DNA of 64,000 bases from Neonectria sp. B-13 (GCA_002682825.1 NOKP01000012.1:248001-312000); one strand, 5' to 3'. Shown: positions 22,367 through 35,332, counted from the stretch's first letter. Program-made: numbers and translations. The notes: generated from the sequence alone by a model not told the origin.

Positions 22367-23567
22367 TTACTGCTTTCGGATCCAGCGCTGCAGCGTCTTC
22401 TGGATCTGGTCACTGTTCTTCTCCATGAAGAACATGTGTCCGTTTCCGTGGATGCCGGCCTCGCCAAGCTCGAGGTGCTCGGCCTTGGAGCAGCCGGCCT
22501 GCTGAAGGAACTTGACGGAGCAGTAGTCGTAGGGCACGTGGTACGACGACTCGGACGTGACGAGCAGGATGGGCTTGCTGGCCAGGTTGACGAGCTTGCG
22601 GGGAGCGGGATCCTCGGCCTGCAGCACGCACTTGACGTAGTCACTGCCGCGAGCAGCAAAGGTCTGCTTCACGAGCTCCGTGGTGGGATCGGTGACGGCG
22701 GGCGAGTAGGTCACGGGGATGTCGGTCAGGCCCCAGATGCGCGCTGAGCTGGTGCTGAAGACGGCCTCCTGGAACGGCGGGCCAGTGGGCTCGAGAAGGA
22801 TCAGGGCCTTGGTGAGGTTAGGACGGGCGTCGGCGATGACAAGGGGCATAAGACCGCCCTGGCTGTGACCGATGAGGATAACAGGCTTGCCAATCTTGTC
22901 AAGGAGCGCAGCACCGGCGTTCTGAACAGTCGCCTGCTGGTACGTGGCGTTGCTGATGAACTGCACGTTGGAGCTGTAAAAGGCGTCGAACACGGCGTCG
23001 CCCATCTTGCCGGTGCCGGGCCATTGCGTGTGCAGCGACGCCTGCGGCCACAGGTTGTAGTCCTCACCGGCGGTGAAGCGCTGCTGGATGATCTCGGCCG
23101 AGTAGGTCGACGGCTTGGTGGCGCCGTAGTTGGGCTGCCACGGAGAACGACCGCGGAAGGTCTGGTCTACGATGTACAGCTCGTAGCCCTGCTGGATGAA
23201 GAGCGAGGCCCAGCCACGGCCGCCGTCAGGCTTGTTGAGCCAGTTCTGTCGACGCGTTAGTGTTGAGGCCTGACATTGGAGTGTCGGTGCGGAAACGTAC
23301 CGTGCCTGTCTGTGCCTGTCCGTGGATGAAGACAATGGGCACCTTCTGCGTCACTCCATCGACCGGGACCAGCTTCTCGATGTACATCTGATCCCTGAAG
23401 ATGTGACCACCCGAGCCATCGTCGACGTACTGCCCTCCGGCGTAGAAGAACGAGCGAACATACGGCACCTCAGACAGGGCGCTGCCGTAGTTGGCACCCT
23501 TGTTTGGTGCGGCAGAAGCGCAGCCCAGTAGCGCAGCCACTACAGCCGGAAGAGTGAAGAAATGCAT
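22367..23567 (-). CDS. Secreted alpha/beta hydrolase (esterase-like)
   Basis: Two exons on the minus strand, 23567-23301 and 23245-22367 (55-base intron, GTACGT...ACAG, phase 0), giving 381 residues. The signal peptide is clear ([21 protein letters not shown]). After it come [14 protein letters not shown] (oxyanion-hole HG motif), [17 protein letters not shown], the nucleophile elbow [13 protein letters not shown] (GHSQGG), and a C-terminal [13 protein letters not shown] carrying the likely catalytic His. This matches a widespread family of fungal secreted alpha/beta hydrolases of uncertain substrate. The coding region is notably GC-rich compared with the flanks. Alternative labels such as lipase or cutinase-like esterase are possible. 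Confidence 0.88.
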
Positions 23568-24872
23568 TGCGATCTGCGAGTCAAAACGGGGTGGAACCAC
23601 AGCGGGGTTGCGAAGACTTCGAGGATTGGATCTTCTCACGTTCCGCGGGATGAGAGGGTGATTGAGGCGTTGGGAGTGAAACTAAGGGATGAGAGCGATG
23701 GATCAATGGTCGGGAATATTTCCTTTATACGTGACGAAGGTCGCATCTGCTCCGACTCCGCTTCGGGACCCGCACCAGTAGTTCCCCAAGTGCTAAGCAC
23801 TACGGATACAAGGTAGGAAGAAAAACCCACCGCCGACGAATCCGCGGATAGGGCGCGATGCGGTAATGTACGAAATGCCGTGCTTGTGAGCTTGGCGGCC
23901 AGGCAAATCCCATTATCGGTGGAGAATAGACATGGGAAGAGAACTATCGATTGGGGTCGAAAACAGAAGCGTCCATCGACTATTCCTCCCCTTTGATGAG
24001 CCAATTTCCTAGGTTGGGCGAGGTGACGAGTTCGCCGACAGGCCACCTCGGAAGGATTTCTGGATCCGTGACTAGTATCGCGCAGTTCAGACAGGATTCC
24101 TTACTAGTATGTCTATCTTACTCCCAGAACGGGTCCCTATATCGTGCGAGGAAACATTCCGTCCCACCGCTAACGGCTGAACGTCGGCCTGCGGGATCCC
24201 AGCAGAGAGCTAATAGTTCGTAACTGCGCATCCACACTAATGCACAAATTCAGGGGCAAACCGACATGTCGGGCCTAAAAGATCACCCTTGTTGCGGCGT
24301 TCAGTGCCATCACGCCTCGCTTAACCAATACTACGGGTCCTGGTCCGGTACTACTAGTAGTGCTAACGGGTTTGAGATGGCGGGTGCCACGGAATGTGTC
24401 ACTCGTCGTGTGGCCGTTTTTGACAGCGGCATGTCTTATTTTGCGAAGTGTACGGAGTAGACGGGTAGGTATTAGGATGAGAGAAAAGACGGGAATAGTA
24501 GATGATGATGGAGACGTAGCATTTCCAAGAGAGACCTCTACCAAAAGCCGTAGACTGGTATCATTGCCGCGTGTTCGCCTTTACCGATTATCACCATCGC
24601 TTCCCACACAAATGACACCCTATCTTTCTTTCCACGTGTTGAGCAAGGGCACACAGTGCACCATCCTCAAGCGATGTTACCTCATGCTGCTCGTGTGCGG
24701 AGTCTCGCGTAGGCGCAAAAAACCCGTTCGTTTGCGGAATAGGCCAAACCAGGGCTGCAAAGCGCAAAGATCATCCTTATATACCTAGAGGGGATCAGCA
24801 TCCTCACAGTGCCGTGCCCCGTCGTCGAAGGCTCCCTCGCAAAAATCCTTTTTTAATTCCTTCATCTCTGGC
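23568..24872. other. Divergent intergenic region with TATA element
   Basis: About 1.3 kb between the secreted hydrolase start and the rhodopsin-like gene start. TATATA at 24778-24783 lies about 90 bases before the ATG at 24873 and is a plausible core promoter. Short open frames here are unsupported. Confidence 0.45.
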
Positions 24873-26148
24873 ATGGATGACCCTACGCTGCTGATCCACT
24901 GGCTCTTCAGTTGCCTGGCTCTCATCATCATGGGAGCCAGGCTGGTCTGGAGAAAGGTGGCAAAGCAGCCCTTCAACCTCGGAGACTACCTGACCATGGC
25001 CGCTTGCCTCTGTGCATTGACCAGACTGGGCTTGATCCATGTGGTGCTGACTTGGGGCACTAACAATGTGTCGGCTGCCATCCGGAAGACTCATGTCTTC
25101 ACAGCTACCGAGATACACCAACGCCAAATTGGGAGCAAGCTCTCGATTGCGAATCGTGTTTTCTACAACTCATAGTGAGTACCCACCTCAAGACTCTGCA
25201 TGATGCTGCCGGCCACTGGTTGGTTGCTCTTTATGATCGTGGATGCCGTTGTGGCGGGATATACTGTCAGCATGCTAACAAGTTGTCCAATAGTCTTTGG
25301 CTGCAGAAGCTGGTCCTTATGGATGTTTACCGCCGACTGCTTATGAACTTGAGATACGAGCACATCACAATCTGGTCGTACCTTGCCGTCTTCGCCTGCA
25401 CATACGTAGCGATCCAAGTCGTAACGTTCACCGAATGCAAACCTTTCCATTTGTACTGGCAGGTTGTCCCTGATCCAGGTATGTGAAATCTCCCTCTTCC
25501 CGTCATAACAGCCTATGAACATCGAGACTGACTGGCATTCTTCTCCCAACTCCAGGTGACTGTGCCAAGGCCCAAGTCCAACTCATCGTCGTCGGTGTCC
25601 TCAATATCATAACCGACTTCATGCTTCTCGTCCTCCCGATGCCGCTGGTTATTTCCCTCAAGACAGCATGGCAGCGAAAGGCACAATTATCCGCTCTCTT
25701 CACACTCGGCATCTTCATCATTGCCATCACTATTATTCGTCTCCCGATCAACGCCTCCAACAAGGACAGCCAGATCAACCGAACCACTTGGGCAAGCACC
25801 GAGCTGCTCACTGCCGCGATTGTCGTCAACGCACCTACCATCTACGGCCTCTGGAACAAGCGCAGACAGGCAAAGTCCGAATCACGATCGCAAGGAACAG
25901 GAACAGGACCGCACCATTACGGCCAGGGAACTCACATCTCAGCTACTCACAGATCCGCGGCCGATGACGATAACAATGCGTACATGATGAAGAGTAGACG
26001 CAAGACCGCTATGAACGGGATACTGCAGACCAAAGAAGTCATCGTGTCGGAACTAAGGGAGACGGATAGGAGAGGAAAAGGATATTCGAACTTGGAGGAT
26101 GAGAATATATCCAACCATTCTAGTCAGAATATTATGTTAAAGAATTAA
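24873..26148 (+). CDS. Seven-helix rhodopsin-like membrane protein (SAT4/Pth11-related fungal family)
   Basis: Predicted exons 24873-25174, 25294-25478 and 25556-26148 (introns of 119 and 77 bases), giving 359 residues. Seven hydrophobic helices can be placed: LLIHWLFSCLALIIMG, LGDYLTMAACLCALT plus flank, the one after the first intron (YLWLQKLVLMDVYRRLL), WSYLAVFACTYVAIQVV, LIVVGVLNIITDFMLLVL, LSALFTLGIFIIAITII and the helix before YGLWNKRRQ. The motif FTECKPFHLYWQVVPDPG-DC between helices 4 and 5 and the basic cytosolic tail are typical of the fungal rhodopsin/SAT4 membrane-protein family, which includes Pth11-like receptors. It lacks an N-terminal CFEM domain. The role is probably sensing at the plasma membrane, but the ligand is unknown. 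Confidence 0.85.
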
Positions 26149-26423
26149 TTGTAATAAATATTGACGACATGCAGACATGTCATGCATGCGGAGCGCAAAC
26201 TGTCAGGCCTTTCCTTCGAACCGGAACATTTGTATAGTGTTTACTAGGTATTAACCTTTTGACTTTGACGGAGATTAATAGACAGGAGCATGGATCTCGC
26301 CCACTCTAATTATCCTGGGCTCTGCTGGCCCGTTGTGTTTCCTCGTCGATCTCGGCCGCTTGTTAGCTACCAAAGTACCCTGGGCACTTTTGCCGACCTA
26401 CCCACGGACTATATGTACCAACC

Positions 26424-28843
26424 CTACAAACAATGATCCGGGCTGCCAGTTGGATTGCCCCACCACGTTGGGAATGGATGTTCTTTCCCACTTGCGCCAA
26501 AAACCGCAAACGAAAGAATGAAGATGACGATTTGGGATCCTCCATCCAACGCCGCTCCAATGAGATAGTTGTACTTGTTGTAGATGCGTGGCATACGACG
26601 TCGTAGCCAGAGCTGGGAGAATACGCCAACTGCAATGGACGACCAGACCCATGACGTGTTTCCGTAGTAGACTTGCCCAGAAAAGGAAGCAATGATGGTT
26701 GTGTTCAGTGGCCAATCTTTCAGACGGGGGACGAGCTTGATCAGACCCCAATGCAAGACTGGGAGGATAGCGCCAAAAAGAAGACCCAGGGGAACAATAA
26801 CATAGCGTCCTGCCGAGCCGTACATCTCTTTTGCCAGTGCCCATGTGATGGCCTGGGAATTTAAGCTCTGCATCATGGAACCGCTCCAAACATTGTTTCC
26901 CAAGGGATCGAGGAGGATTTCTCGCTGGTTCGTCACGATCGTGGTCATGACGACGTAGTTGAAAGCCGCTCCAAGCAGAGTCCCGTAGATTTGAGTGCCA
27001 AACATGACGCGGTGGGGTACTTTGGTGTATTGCCCGACTTTCAACCAGTTGGACAGGTTGACGGCGAGAAGGATGACCTGATGCGACCAGCTGGCGAAGT
27101 ATAGATTGGCTAGAGGTCGACCGGGATGAACGACACCTGCGATCATTTTGGAGATCTGGTTTGTTCCAACTCCAGTTCCGTACAGCCCATAAAGAATGCA
27201 CGAGAAAGGCGCGATGAACCCGCCAAGCAGAAGAGCAATGATGTATCCCCAGACAGGAAGTGTGGTATCGCCCTTGATGTTCACAACCAAGCCAGCGACA
27301 AAGCATAGAACAAACAGGAACAGGTACCACCACATGGGTACTTCCTTGTACTTCAGCATCGCTTGGTAGTGCAAGTCGGGTTGAGTCTTGATGCGCGACT
27401 GCTTCCATGCGAGGACCATATCCTTGCCATAAAAGATGATGACGTGTGTAATCAAAGCCCCGATAGCCATGCTCGAGGTAAAGTAACCCCAAACCGTGCT
27501 GGAGGTGAGATGCGGCAGGCCGATTTCGTCGAGCTTGTCGTAATCGATCGTTCCATGGTCGTTCAAGATGGCCGTCGTGGAGAACTTGGTGCCGTTGCTA
27601 GCGAAAAGGGACGTCGACATGAACGGAAAGGTCTTTGCACCCCACGTATTGCTGTAGAACAGTGCAGGCATCACGACATACCAAATTGCGTAGCCGATCC
27701 ACGAGTTCACCTGTTGCTTGAACGGCAACGACAGGAATGTGCTCTGGATGTACTGCCAATCCAGAGAAAAGTTGAGAAGGCCCATGCCCTCGTTGGACGA
27801 AGCTCCTCCAAAGATGGTCGAGAAGACGGTGCGGGTGCTTTCCGGGGCATCCATTGATGCAAGACAGAAGATCGAGACGCCTCCTAGCCAAGTGACGATA
27901 TAGGCGGGGAAGATTTCCCACACAGCGGCAAAGCCAAGAGCCCAGAGGAACTTGACGAGGCGGCCCCGGTTGGCACGCCGATCAAAATGGAGGTTCTGAA
28001 AGAGCACCACTTGCGGCAACGTCGACCAGTATACCATCTCGGCGGGGTAGACAATCAGCGGCCGTAGTACGCCTGCAATGACGAAACCACAGAGTGAGAT
28101 TGAAAAGGTAGCAAGGACCGCCGTGGTGGCAGAGACACTTCTATCATAGAACAGCCGTTCGACAGCATAGATCTCCACTCCAGACAAACCATTGTTACCG
28201 GACGAGGCAATCAGAGAAGCGACGACGTGCTCCTTGATACCGAAAGGCTGTCCAAAATTCAAGAATCGAAGTATCGTTTGCAGCCAGCTCCATTTAAACC
28301 GATCTGGTCGTGGAGTTGCAAGGGCCCAGACTTCACCGAAGATGAAAACAAGGACTGTTGGAAGGAGTTAGTTAGGATCTGGTGTACTCCTTGAAGGTGG
28401 ACGTACGTTGCACAAAGACTGCCGAAACTTGCATCTGAGTCGGCTTGAACACATAGAGCATCGTGATGACGCTGGAAAGGGCGGTGAAAAGGGTGCCCAA
28501 GAAGATGGAACGGAAGGTCAGTGACGGGTCGCCATCGTCGCGGACCGATACCAGGAACTTCGATACGTCCACTCCTATCAGACTAGTCAGAAATGTTATA
28601 AGGGAAGAGGTACTTGTAGAAGTTACCATTGCGAATAACAGGGTGTCCCTTCACGTATTCCGTATCATCATCGTCGGGTGGAGGATCCTTCGAGTCTTCA
28701 CCGTCGGTTTCGCGCGGCGAGATCTTGGCTGTCTCATCACCTACAGCAACCTCTGGTCCGTCTTTCGCATCACTTATGCTGTGTGCTTTGGGTGTTGCCA
28801 GGGGTTCTTTCACACCCGGCGAGCCCTCGGCGTAGACCGGCAT
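26424..28843 (-). CDS. OPT-family oligopeptide transporter (first of two)
   Basis: Exons on the minus strand 28843-28627, 28574-28407 and 28354-26424 (52-base introns each, phases consistent) give 771 residues. The first about 70 residues form an acidic, Ser/Pro-rich cytosolic tail ending VKGHPVIRNG. The rest is a polytopic membrane domain with about 14-16 helices and OPT marks such as NFGQPFGIKEHVV, the NTWGAKTFPF loop and KYKEVPMWWYL. OPT proteins move small peptides or metal chelates into the cell with protons. It faces the seven-helix receptor-like gene tail-to-tail, 275 bases apart. A second OPT lies at 52370-54851, and the two are clearly diverged paralogues. Specificity (peptide, glutathione or siderophore-type) cannot be read from sequence. 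Confidence 0.92.
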
Positions 28844-30568
28844 TGTTTAGGTACCGCAGAGAACGGATGGGCCGACGAAGAAGTATCGCAAACGTTTGCA
28901 TTACCCACAGATAGAGTGATAAGCCGAGAGCATCATCAAGGTACAGGGAAAGCTTAACATTATATGCCCTAACCTGAGTGATTTTTCGAGTCCGATAGTC
29001 TATCGCCACGCATCGGTCGTCTAGACAATATCGCAACTGAACTCGATGATGTGATTTTAAATGTAGATGGCGGATTGGCCGTCGTTGCGGTTTTCATGAC
29101 TACCACCTTCCTATTGTATAAGAACTTTTGGTCGCGATGTTCCTTGCTGGAGGTTGGAACGAATGGGCTGGGGAAACCAACAGGAAGAGTGGGAGCACCA
29201 CGGCTTCCTACCTACAAAATCCATCAGTGAATCAAATGGCACAATTATACTGGAGAATGTCGAATGCACGCTGCGTCAACCCAGCCAGTCAGCATGCGAG
29301 ACAACCCGTATTTCGTTGCATCGGATAAAGATGCCGAAGGATCAAAACCCTGTTCGGGTGCGGATCGGCAACAAGCTTCTGACGTTCGGGTCCTTTTGCA
29401 CGACAGGGAACCGCCACGTCGGCTCAAATGGCATTGGCTACCGAGACTTTTGTTTTACTCCATCGTCGTGCTTGACGAACGGGTTTCATCTTTGGATTTA
29501 GATACTTCCCAATATCTCACTATTTACGGCGGAAGAAAATCTCCACGGTGCTATGGAAAGGCTACGGGGGCAAGCTACACGGCCAGCTCAAATAGTGGTC
29601 TTTGTGTTGGCCTCCTACTCTCTGTTTGTGGGTAATCCTACAGTAACTCGCCCCTTATCAGGAAGCTCCTGAACCCCGGCACTTGTCAAGGCACATACGG
29701 TCCAGAAGTTGCCGTCTTTCGATATTTCGGGTACGAACATACCTCACGACTTGCTCGCTTTCAAGCTCCAATTCTGCACCAAACAGACTACGAGATGAGA
29801 TCAGAAAGACGCAACTACTCGAGGTAGGACGAGAGCACGCAATTAAATGCATTTGTCACTGGTTTAAGACAGCTCAGCGTTTCTATTTCGTCTCGTGATG
29901 TTTGGAGCGGGGTTTAAAATAGACAAGCTAACCAAGCCCCTTGCAAAACGTGGTCAAAGGCCCGAGTATTCCCGTGGCAGGTCCCCGGGCCTCCGCAGTG
30001 GATGTTCCCCGACATTGAGCTCCTCAACCAAGTGCGGGTGAGAAATAACTGGGATTTCATGAACTCGAACATTCATTCTTACCGTAGGTACGGCAAGCTA
30101 CTGGCTGCCACCAGGCCGTTTATCGCATTGCTGGATATCGCAAGATGGAATGCGTAGTTCCTCTTGCAAGCTTAGTAGTGGATCTGCATGATCGTCTTCT
30201 CCGTGCATACCACACGAACACGTTCTCTTCGTTCCACTACAGTACATGACCGGTTTAGGAATAGCTTAGGGACTTGTGTAAGAAAGCAGCTCTTCGTTGA
30301 GGATGAAATGGGGATCAGATTTGCCACTAAAACGACCTGCCCTTAGTGTCGATTTCGGCCCGGGGGTCCGAAGATTGAAACGTTGCATCGTCGCTTAGCC
30401 ACTGAGAATGGTATATGATATCTTGGAAGTAGGTGCTTCACTCTTGAACTTTGGCCACATGTAGGAATCATCCCGGGTTTGCATGTGAAGCATTGCACTA
30501 CAGTCTACGTGTAGTCTCCTTCCAAAGTTCCCACGTGACGAGCAACGACCCCAGAATACGGACAATGC
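28844..30568. other. Gene-poor intergenic stretch
   Basis: About 1.7 kb. Open frames at 29154-29501 and 29264-29635 overlap and show no recognisable domain or splice pattern. I see no tRNA, repeat or mobile element that I can support. Confidence 0.4.
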
Positions 30569-31360
30569 TCATGTAGATGAAGGAAAGCACTCTTGAGTCT
30601 TGTGTCCCAAGACTCTCCGCCTGGCACCATCCCAGAAGATCCATAGTGAGATTGTCGCCAATGAAAGGGGGATAGAAAGCACCCAGAAAATCCAAAACTT
30701 GTTTGAGATGACGAATACATCCTCACCTCCATCTTGACCCGGCTGGAAATAGAAGAATGACATGCTGAAAACAGACTTCAAATACAGTCATCAGAGAATG
30801 ATCCGAGTATCTGAGACAAACGAGACTTACAGAAATAAAAGTGACAGGTAGAAACGTCATAGTAATCACCGCATTCGCTTTCATCGCTAGTGTTTCCTTT
30901 TTAGCTTCGTCAGCAAGGCGCAATTGGATTTGCGTATCGCGTGACGCTGATGTATGAAATGCCTATTTATACTCATGTCAGCAAATTTCAAGCATGCCGG
31001 TTCCCTGTCCGGTCCTGTCAATATACCAGAGTAGTTCCATTCTGCAGGCGAGCCTTTTTGGATTCTGACCTCGCGAGAAGACCTTGTAGCAACCTAAGTG
31101 GAAACTGGACCTGACTCTGAGGTCTAGTCCAAGCGTTTGTCGGTGTATTCTGGATCGACATGAAACGCCGCTCTTGTTCTTGGATGTTTTGAACGGACTG
31201 CACCGCAACTGCCAATGTTTCGCCCACGTGAATGGCATATCTTGTTATCTCGCGCAACAGTGGATAGTCCCGATATTAGCGTTGTTTCTGTGCATTGTAT
31301 CAGCTCGCTAGTAATCATGCTGAATTGTTATAATAATCCTTATAGCTTCCCACTAATAGG
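30569..31360 (-). pseudogene. C-terminal remnant of a CorA-like fungal membrane protein
   Basis: Three exons can be read on the minus strand: 31287-31027, 30962-30832 and 30776-30569, joined in phase 0. They give the usual C-terminal half of a fungal CorA-like family: a coiled-coil stretch (REITRYAIHVGETLAVAVQ, later KARLQNGTTL), then LADEAKKETLAMKA, a first helix VITMTFLPVTFIS, a FSMSFFYFQPG loop and a second helix FWVLSIPLSLATISLWIFW. The 5' half is absent. The upstream exon is broken: TAA at 31278-31276 replaces a Gln codon seen in the related copy, and the preceding donor site reads ATAAGG instead of GTGAGG. So this is a truncated, decaying copy. Confidence 0.65.
31259..31360 (-). repeat. 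102-bp dispersed repeat, copy 1
   Basis: This segment matches 35333-35434 over the same 102-base length at roughly 80% identity and in the same orientation. It covers an exon-intron junction of the CorA-like gene family and is the only part shared by the two truncated copies. Confidence 0.8.
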
Positions 31361-33679
31361 TGTATTTCAAAGTGTGTTGCATTACTACAAGATACCGACA
31401 TGTGGGAAGACTGATTTAAAACAAGATGGATAAATCAAACTTGTTAGGAGGAACCCCCCTTATATAGGTCGTCAAGAGAATGATTTGGCCCATCACCCAA
31501 TAGTTGGCCACGGACTGCGTTGGGAGGAATCATTCTTGATGCTTGTTACAGGGGTTTGTGGTTGCTTTGGAATATTTGGGCACATATACCCACAAGGTAT
31601 CCTACAGCCCTTCAAGATATTGTAGATGTGACATGCCAAAGGAGACATCAGCGACGAGACGGCGCTGGAGCCGCTAGGTAGCCATTGGGAGCCTGCTATT
31701 GAAGCGCTCATTCCCCGATTCATTATATACCGGGAAATCGGAGATCAATCTATGCATCTTTGGGCCCCTAACTTCTCATCCCCAGCACCCTAGCAGCGGC
31801 GTATTTGATCTCCCAGCTTCCTTCACTCTTCCCATCTAGGCTCATCACAATAGCTAATAATGTGGAAAAAGAAAAGCAGTAGGAAAAAAGACAAGAAGAA
31901 GAAGAAGGATGAATACGATGCTCCCAAGGCCGACACTAACGATAAAAACGATGCGGCTGAACTGAGTGAGAATAAGAAAGAGGGAAGAAGTAGAAATCTG
32001 ATGCTACAGATAACATTACTGACGGCTCAACTATCAACAGCTCCCCTAACGATACAACTGACGATGCAGACACTATCTCACTCGCTTGAAGCCTGCTAAG
32101 ATGCTCAAAAGGAATTATCGAACTCAAGAAGCTGGGCAAATAACATTGACAAGCAGTTGAAATCATAAAATAAGCATACCTTGGAGGTTTGGGGGATGAC
32201 GAGGAGTGTAGTCACATTTCTTTCAGCACCTCAGACTATGATTCCGTCCCACCATCTCCAGTGAGTATTCCAGTATGATTGGCAGGGTCTTGCGCAGCTC
32301 TAAGGCATCACCAGCTTCACCTCCCTGGTTGAGATCTGAAATTACCATGAGGTAAGGCCTGAACCATCCTAGTGAATGACTTGATGGTTAATTTATCATA
32401 GCGGCGGTGTGAACTTTCAACTTGATACGGACACTTCCTATCTTCCAATCGACGTAACTACCCTGTTTAAAAGCCGGGGAATTCCGTCTCGGCAGTGCTA
32501 CATCCTGAACTGCAATGTGGTTATTTATTCAGAATTGCATCAGACTTCGCATCGCAACACAGGGGAGAATGAGACTTCATGCAGCTCAGGCCCGCTTCCC
32601 GCCTTTCATTCCTTCTTACTTCAGTTAAATAGTCAAGTTGAATGGTCGACTTGGGAGAAAGGGAAGCTTGGTATAGCGCTAGTCAATGTTTTGAGTATAA
32701 TGGCGAAAGGAGACTGCTAGATCATGTTCGATTCAACCATTACGTTATTCCTTTGCCATATTACTCAGAGAACACATTTTAAAATTTAAGCATTTCTGTA
32801 TATCCGGAAAATTTCACCTAGTTATTGAGCGAGTTCCTTTGAAAAGCTTCGTACGAAAGTTGAACCAAAAATAGATAATACATTTTAAACAACTATACGT
32901 TCCCGGGACGGAAATTCCCAGTGACACCTACAACCGAGCCCTCAACGCCCGTCTTCGGGCTCAACGCTAGTCAACTTCGCATATTTAGGAGCGTACTTTA
33001 GTATCTCATTGTCTATATCGTGGCGTGATATGACATTTGACGAGCTGAGTACTTGAAGCAACGAATCAGGGGAAGCCCGCGACTGGTGCCACTGTCCGAT
33101 ACTCGATGCGTGTAAGTTGCCGATTGGGAGTATCAAAGAAATTGATAGGAACAAGCAAGAAATTCACAGCTCGAAACGTCCTGCAGCTGCGTATTACGTA
33201 AGTCCCGCTTCTTTCTTTCACATGCCAAACCTTGATCTTGTCCGGAAAGATAAAGTTCAATGGTACATTAACGAAAGGCCAATTGACTGTCAGCGAATAC
33301 GAGAACAACGCTGATACATTCTGCGGCCCACATCGGCCTAGAGCCCGTCTCTATGCGTACTTTCACATGTCAGGAGAGGGAATGTGTGCGAGATTCATTG
33401 GAGGAATGGGTGACACTGCAGACTACGGACTAGGCAGAAAATAATGAAGTCAGCCAGGGAAGCATTTCAGCCGCAAAGTCAAGATACGAGGATACAAGCT
33501 AACACAAGAGTCTAATGGTAACTCCAAGGCAATCTGAGGTAGTGTGGGTATTTACCTTCAATTGTGTAATAATTCTTAATTCACAGAATCAGAAGCTCCT
33601 CTCACCGTTTGGTGATGGGTTGGTGTGTTATATGGGCAGGTATTTTCCTCACCACACGCATACTTCGGGTCATCCATCC
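31361..33679. other. Gene-poor stretch upstream of the DUF2235 gene
   Basis: About 2.3 kb without a supported gene. A Lys-rich start at 31860 (MWKKKSSRKKDKKKKKDEY) opens a short frame of 79 codons with a possible frameshift into a Thr/Asp-rich tail; it is too short and simple to call. A 33066-33308 minus-strand frame is also unassigned. Confidence 0.4.
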
Positions 33680-33687
33680 TATATAAG
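33680..33687 (+). promoter_or_regulatory. TATA box of the DUF2235 gene
   Basis: TATATAAG lies about 120 bases before the ATG at 33801, followed by a C/A-rich leader. Confidence 0.5.
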
Positions 33688-33800
33688 CGCCTTAATCTCT
33701 CGTCATATTTTCGTGATTTTCTCATCACAACCTCTTCTGCGCATTCCACCCAAGCCCACAGGCAGCGTCGAAGCGCAGTACTTACATTCCATCCAGTACA

Positions 33801-35272
33801 ATGGCCGACAAATCCAGACCACTCGTCATTTTCTGCGATGGCACCTGGGCCGGCCGTGAGGCGAACACAAGAACGAACATCTACCTCCTAGCGAGGATGG
33901 CGGGAATCGAAATGGAAAATGTCACGGACACAGACGTTCATGATTTGAAAGATTCGGCGCGGTACATCCACGGCGTCGGGCTCGGAAGCACGTTTCTAGA
34001 GTGTGTATACCCCCAACCTACCTTCGGCCCTGGGCAATGATTACTAAAAAAGAAAAATGATATAGTTACGTCTTCAACGGCATAACAGCGCAAGACATCG
34101 CCACGCAATGCATAGAAGCTTACCGGTTTATCGTTGATAATTACAGCTACCCCAACCGCCAGGTCTGGATGTTCGGCTTTTCTAGGGGCGCATTCCTGGT
34201 TCGATCGGTCGCGGGCATGATTAACAATTGCGGCATCGTCAAGCGTGTAATGGACAATGACGGTACTATCAACAAGGCCCAGACCGATTTACTCTGCCAC
34301 CAAGTCTATAGAATCTACCGCTCTGACGATCCCATCCATAATCCGCACTCGACCCAGTCCCGGACCTTCCGTCGAAACGCCAGCTGGCCCCTGATCGGCG
34401 ATGAAGAACCGAGTGATCCGCTGTTGATTCCCCCCGTCAAATTCATTGGCGTCTTCGACACTGTTGGCAGCCTGGGAGTCCCAGACTTCGTAGGCGGCGT
34501 GGGGCTAGATTGGCCCCAGTTCCACGACCAGAATGTTTCAACGGCGGTCGAGCTCGTCTACCACGCCTTGTGCCTGCACGAACGCTTGTACATCTTCCCG
34601 CCCTGCCACGCCAGACGGAAACCGCGCCCCGGGAGGCCGTACAACTTCGGAATCACCGAACAATGGTTCCCCGGCGTGCACTACGACCTTGGGCGGCAGC
34701 GCTTCCGGTTCTTGCGCACGTTCGGCGGTGGGTGGTTGGAGCGGCTGTTGGCGAGGTGGGACTGGGCGAGCAGAGAGATCCAGCCAAACGAGGTGCTTGC
34801 GGACTTGGGGTTGAAGTGGATGCTCAAGGCTGTGCAAGCGAACGATCCGGCTGGAGAGGTCATCCCCGCTTTGAGGGTCAATCAGGAGATCGCGGCGGCG
34901 AATGAGAGGATGATCCGAGAAAACCGCCAGACCGGCGATGGGGACGTCTACATGAACGTTGTCGAGTATTTGCCGTTTGGGAGGTTGGTCGTATCGACGT
35001 TGTCGGCGCTTTGGGGGACGGGATGGCAGAGGAACCAGATTTACCAGCTGCTCTTTGCAGTTCGACCTCGTGTCGTGGCGGACCTGAATTCGCCGGTGTA
35101 CAACTATAAGGAGGTCGACCCATCTATTACAGGCGCCGGAGATCAGACAATTGAAACGCTGGCGGGGATAGGGAGGTCAAGATATCCGTCGGAGACTTAC
35201 GAGGCTTGGAAGTTGAGTCGCACATTCATGCAAAACCCACCTCCACCTCGTTCAGCCAATATCGGGAATTAA
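33801..35272 (+). CDS. DUF2235-family alpha/beta hydrolase
   Basis: Two exons, 33801-34000 and 34066-35272 (65-base intron GTGTGT...TATAG), giving 468 residues. Marks in order: PLVIFCDGTWAGRE at the N-terminus (DGTW motif), NIYLLARM, IHGVGLGSTF, the nucleophile elbow VWMFGFSRGAFLVRS (GFSRG), KFIGVFDTVGSLGVP (catalytic Asp region) and EQWFPGVHYDLG (likely His region). DUF2235 proteins are predicted hydrolases related to the bacterial Tle1 phospholipases delivered by type VI secretion. In fungi the substrate is mostly unknown. There is no signal peptide, so it is probably intracellular. This is the only intact gene in a 10-kb zone of decayed genes. Confidence 0.9.
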
Positions 35273-35332
35273 TACCCATCAAGCGGTCAATATGATTTAT
35301 TCTCACCTAATTCCAACACACTCCTCTATAGT

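Noticed and set aside
22184..22747. Long plus-strand frame opposite the secreted hydrolase
   Set aside because: It is antisense to the GC-rich coding region with the signal peptide and GHSQGG motif; the opposite frame is a shadow.
29154..29898. Open frames between the OPT gene and the CorA-like remnant
   Set aside because: Two plus-strand frames overlap each other, have no recognisable domain and no splice support.
31860..32099. Lys-rich small ORF starting MWKKKSSRKKDKKKKK
   Set aside because: Low-complexity start, only 79 codons, and continuity into the polar tail needs a frameshift. No evidence of a gene.
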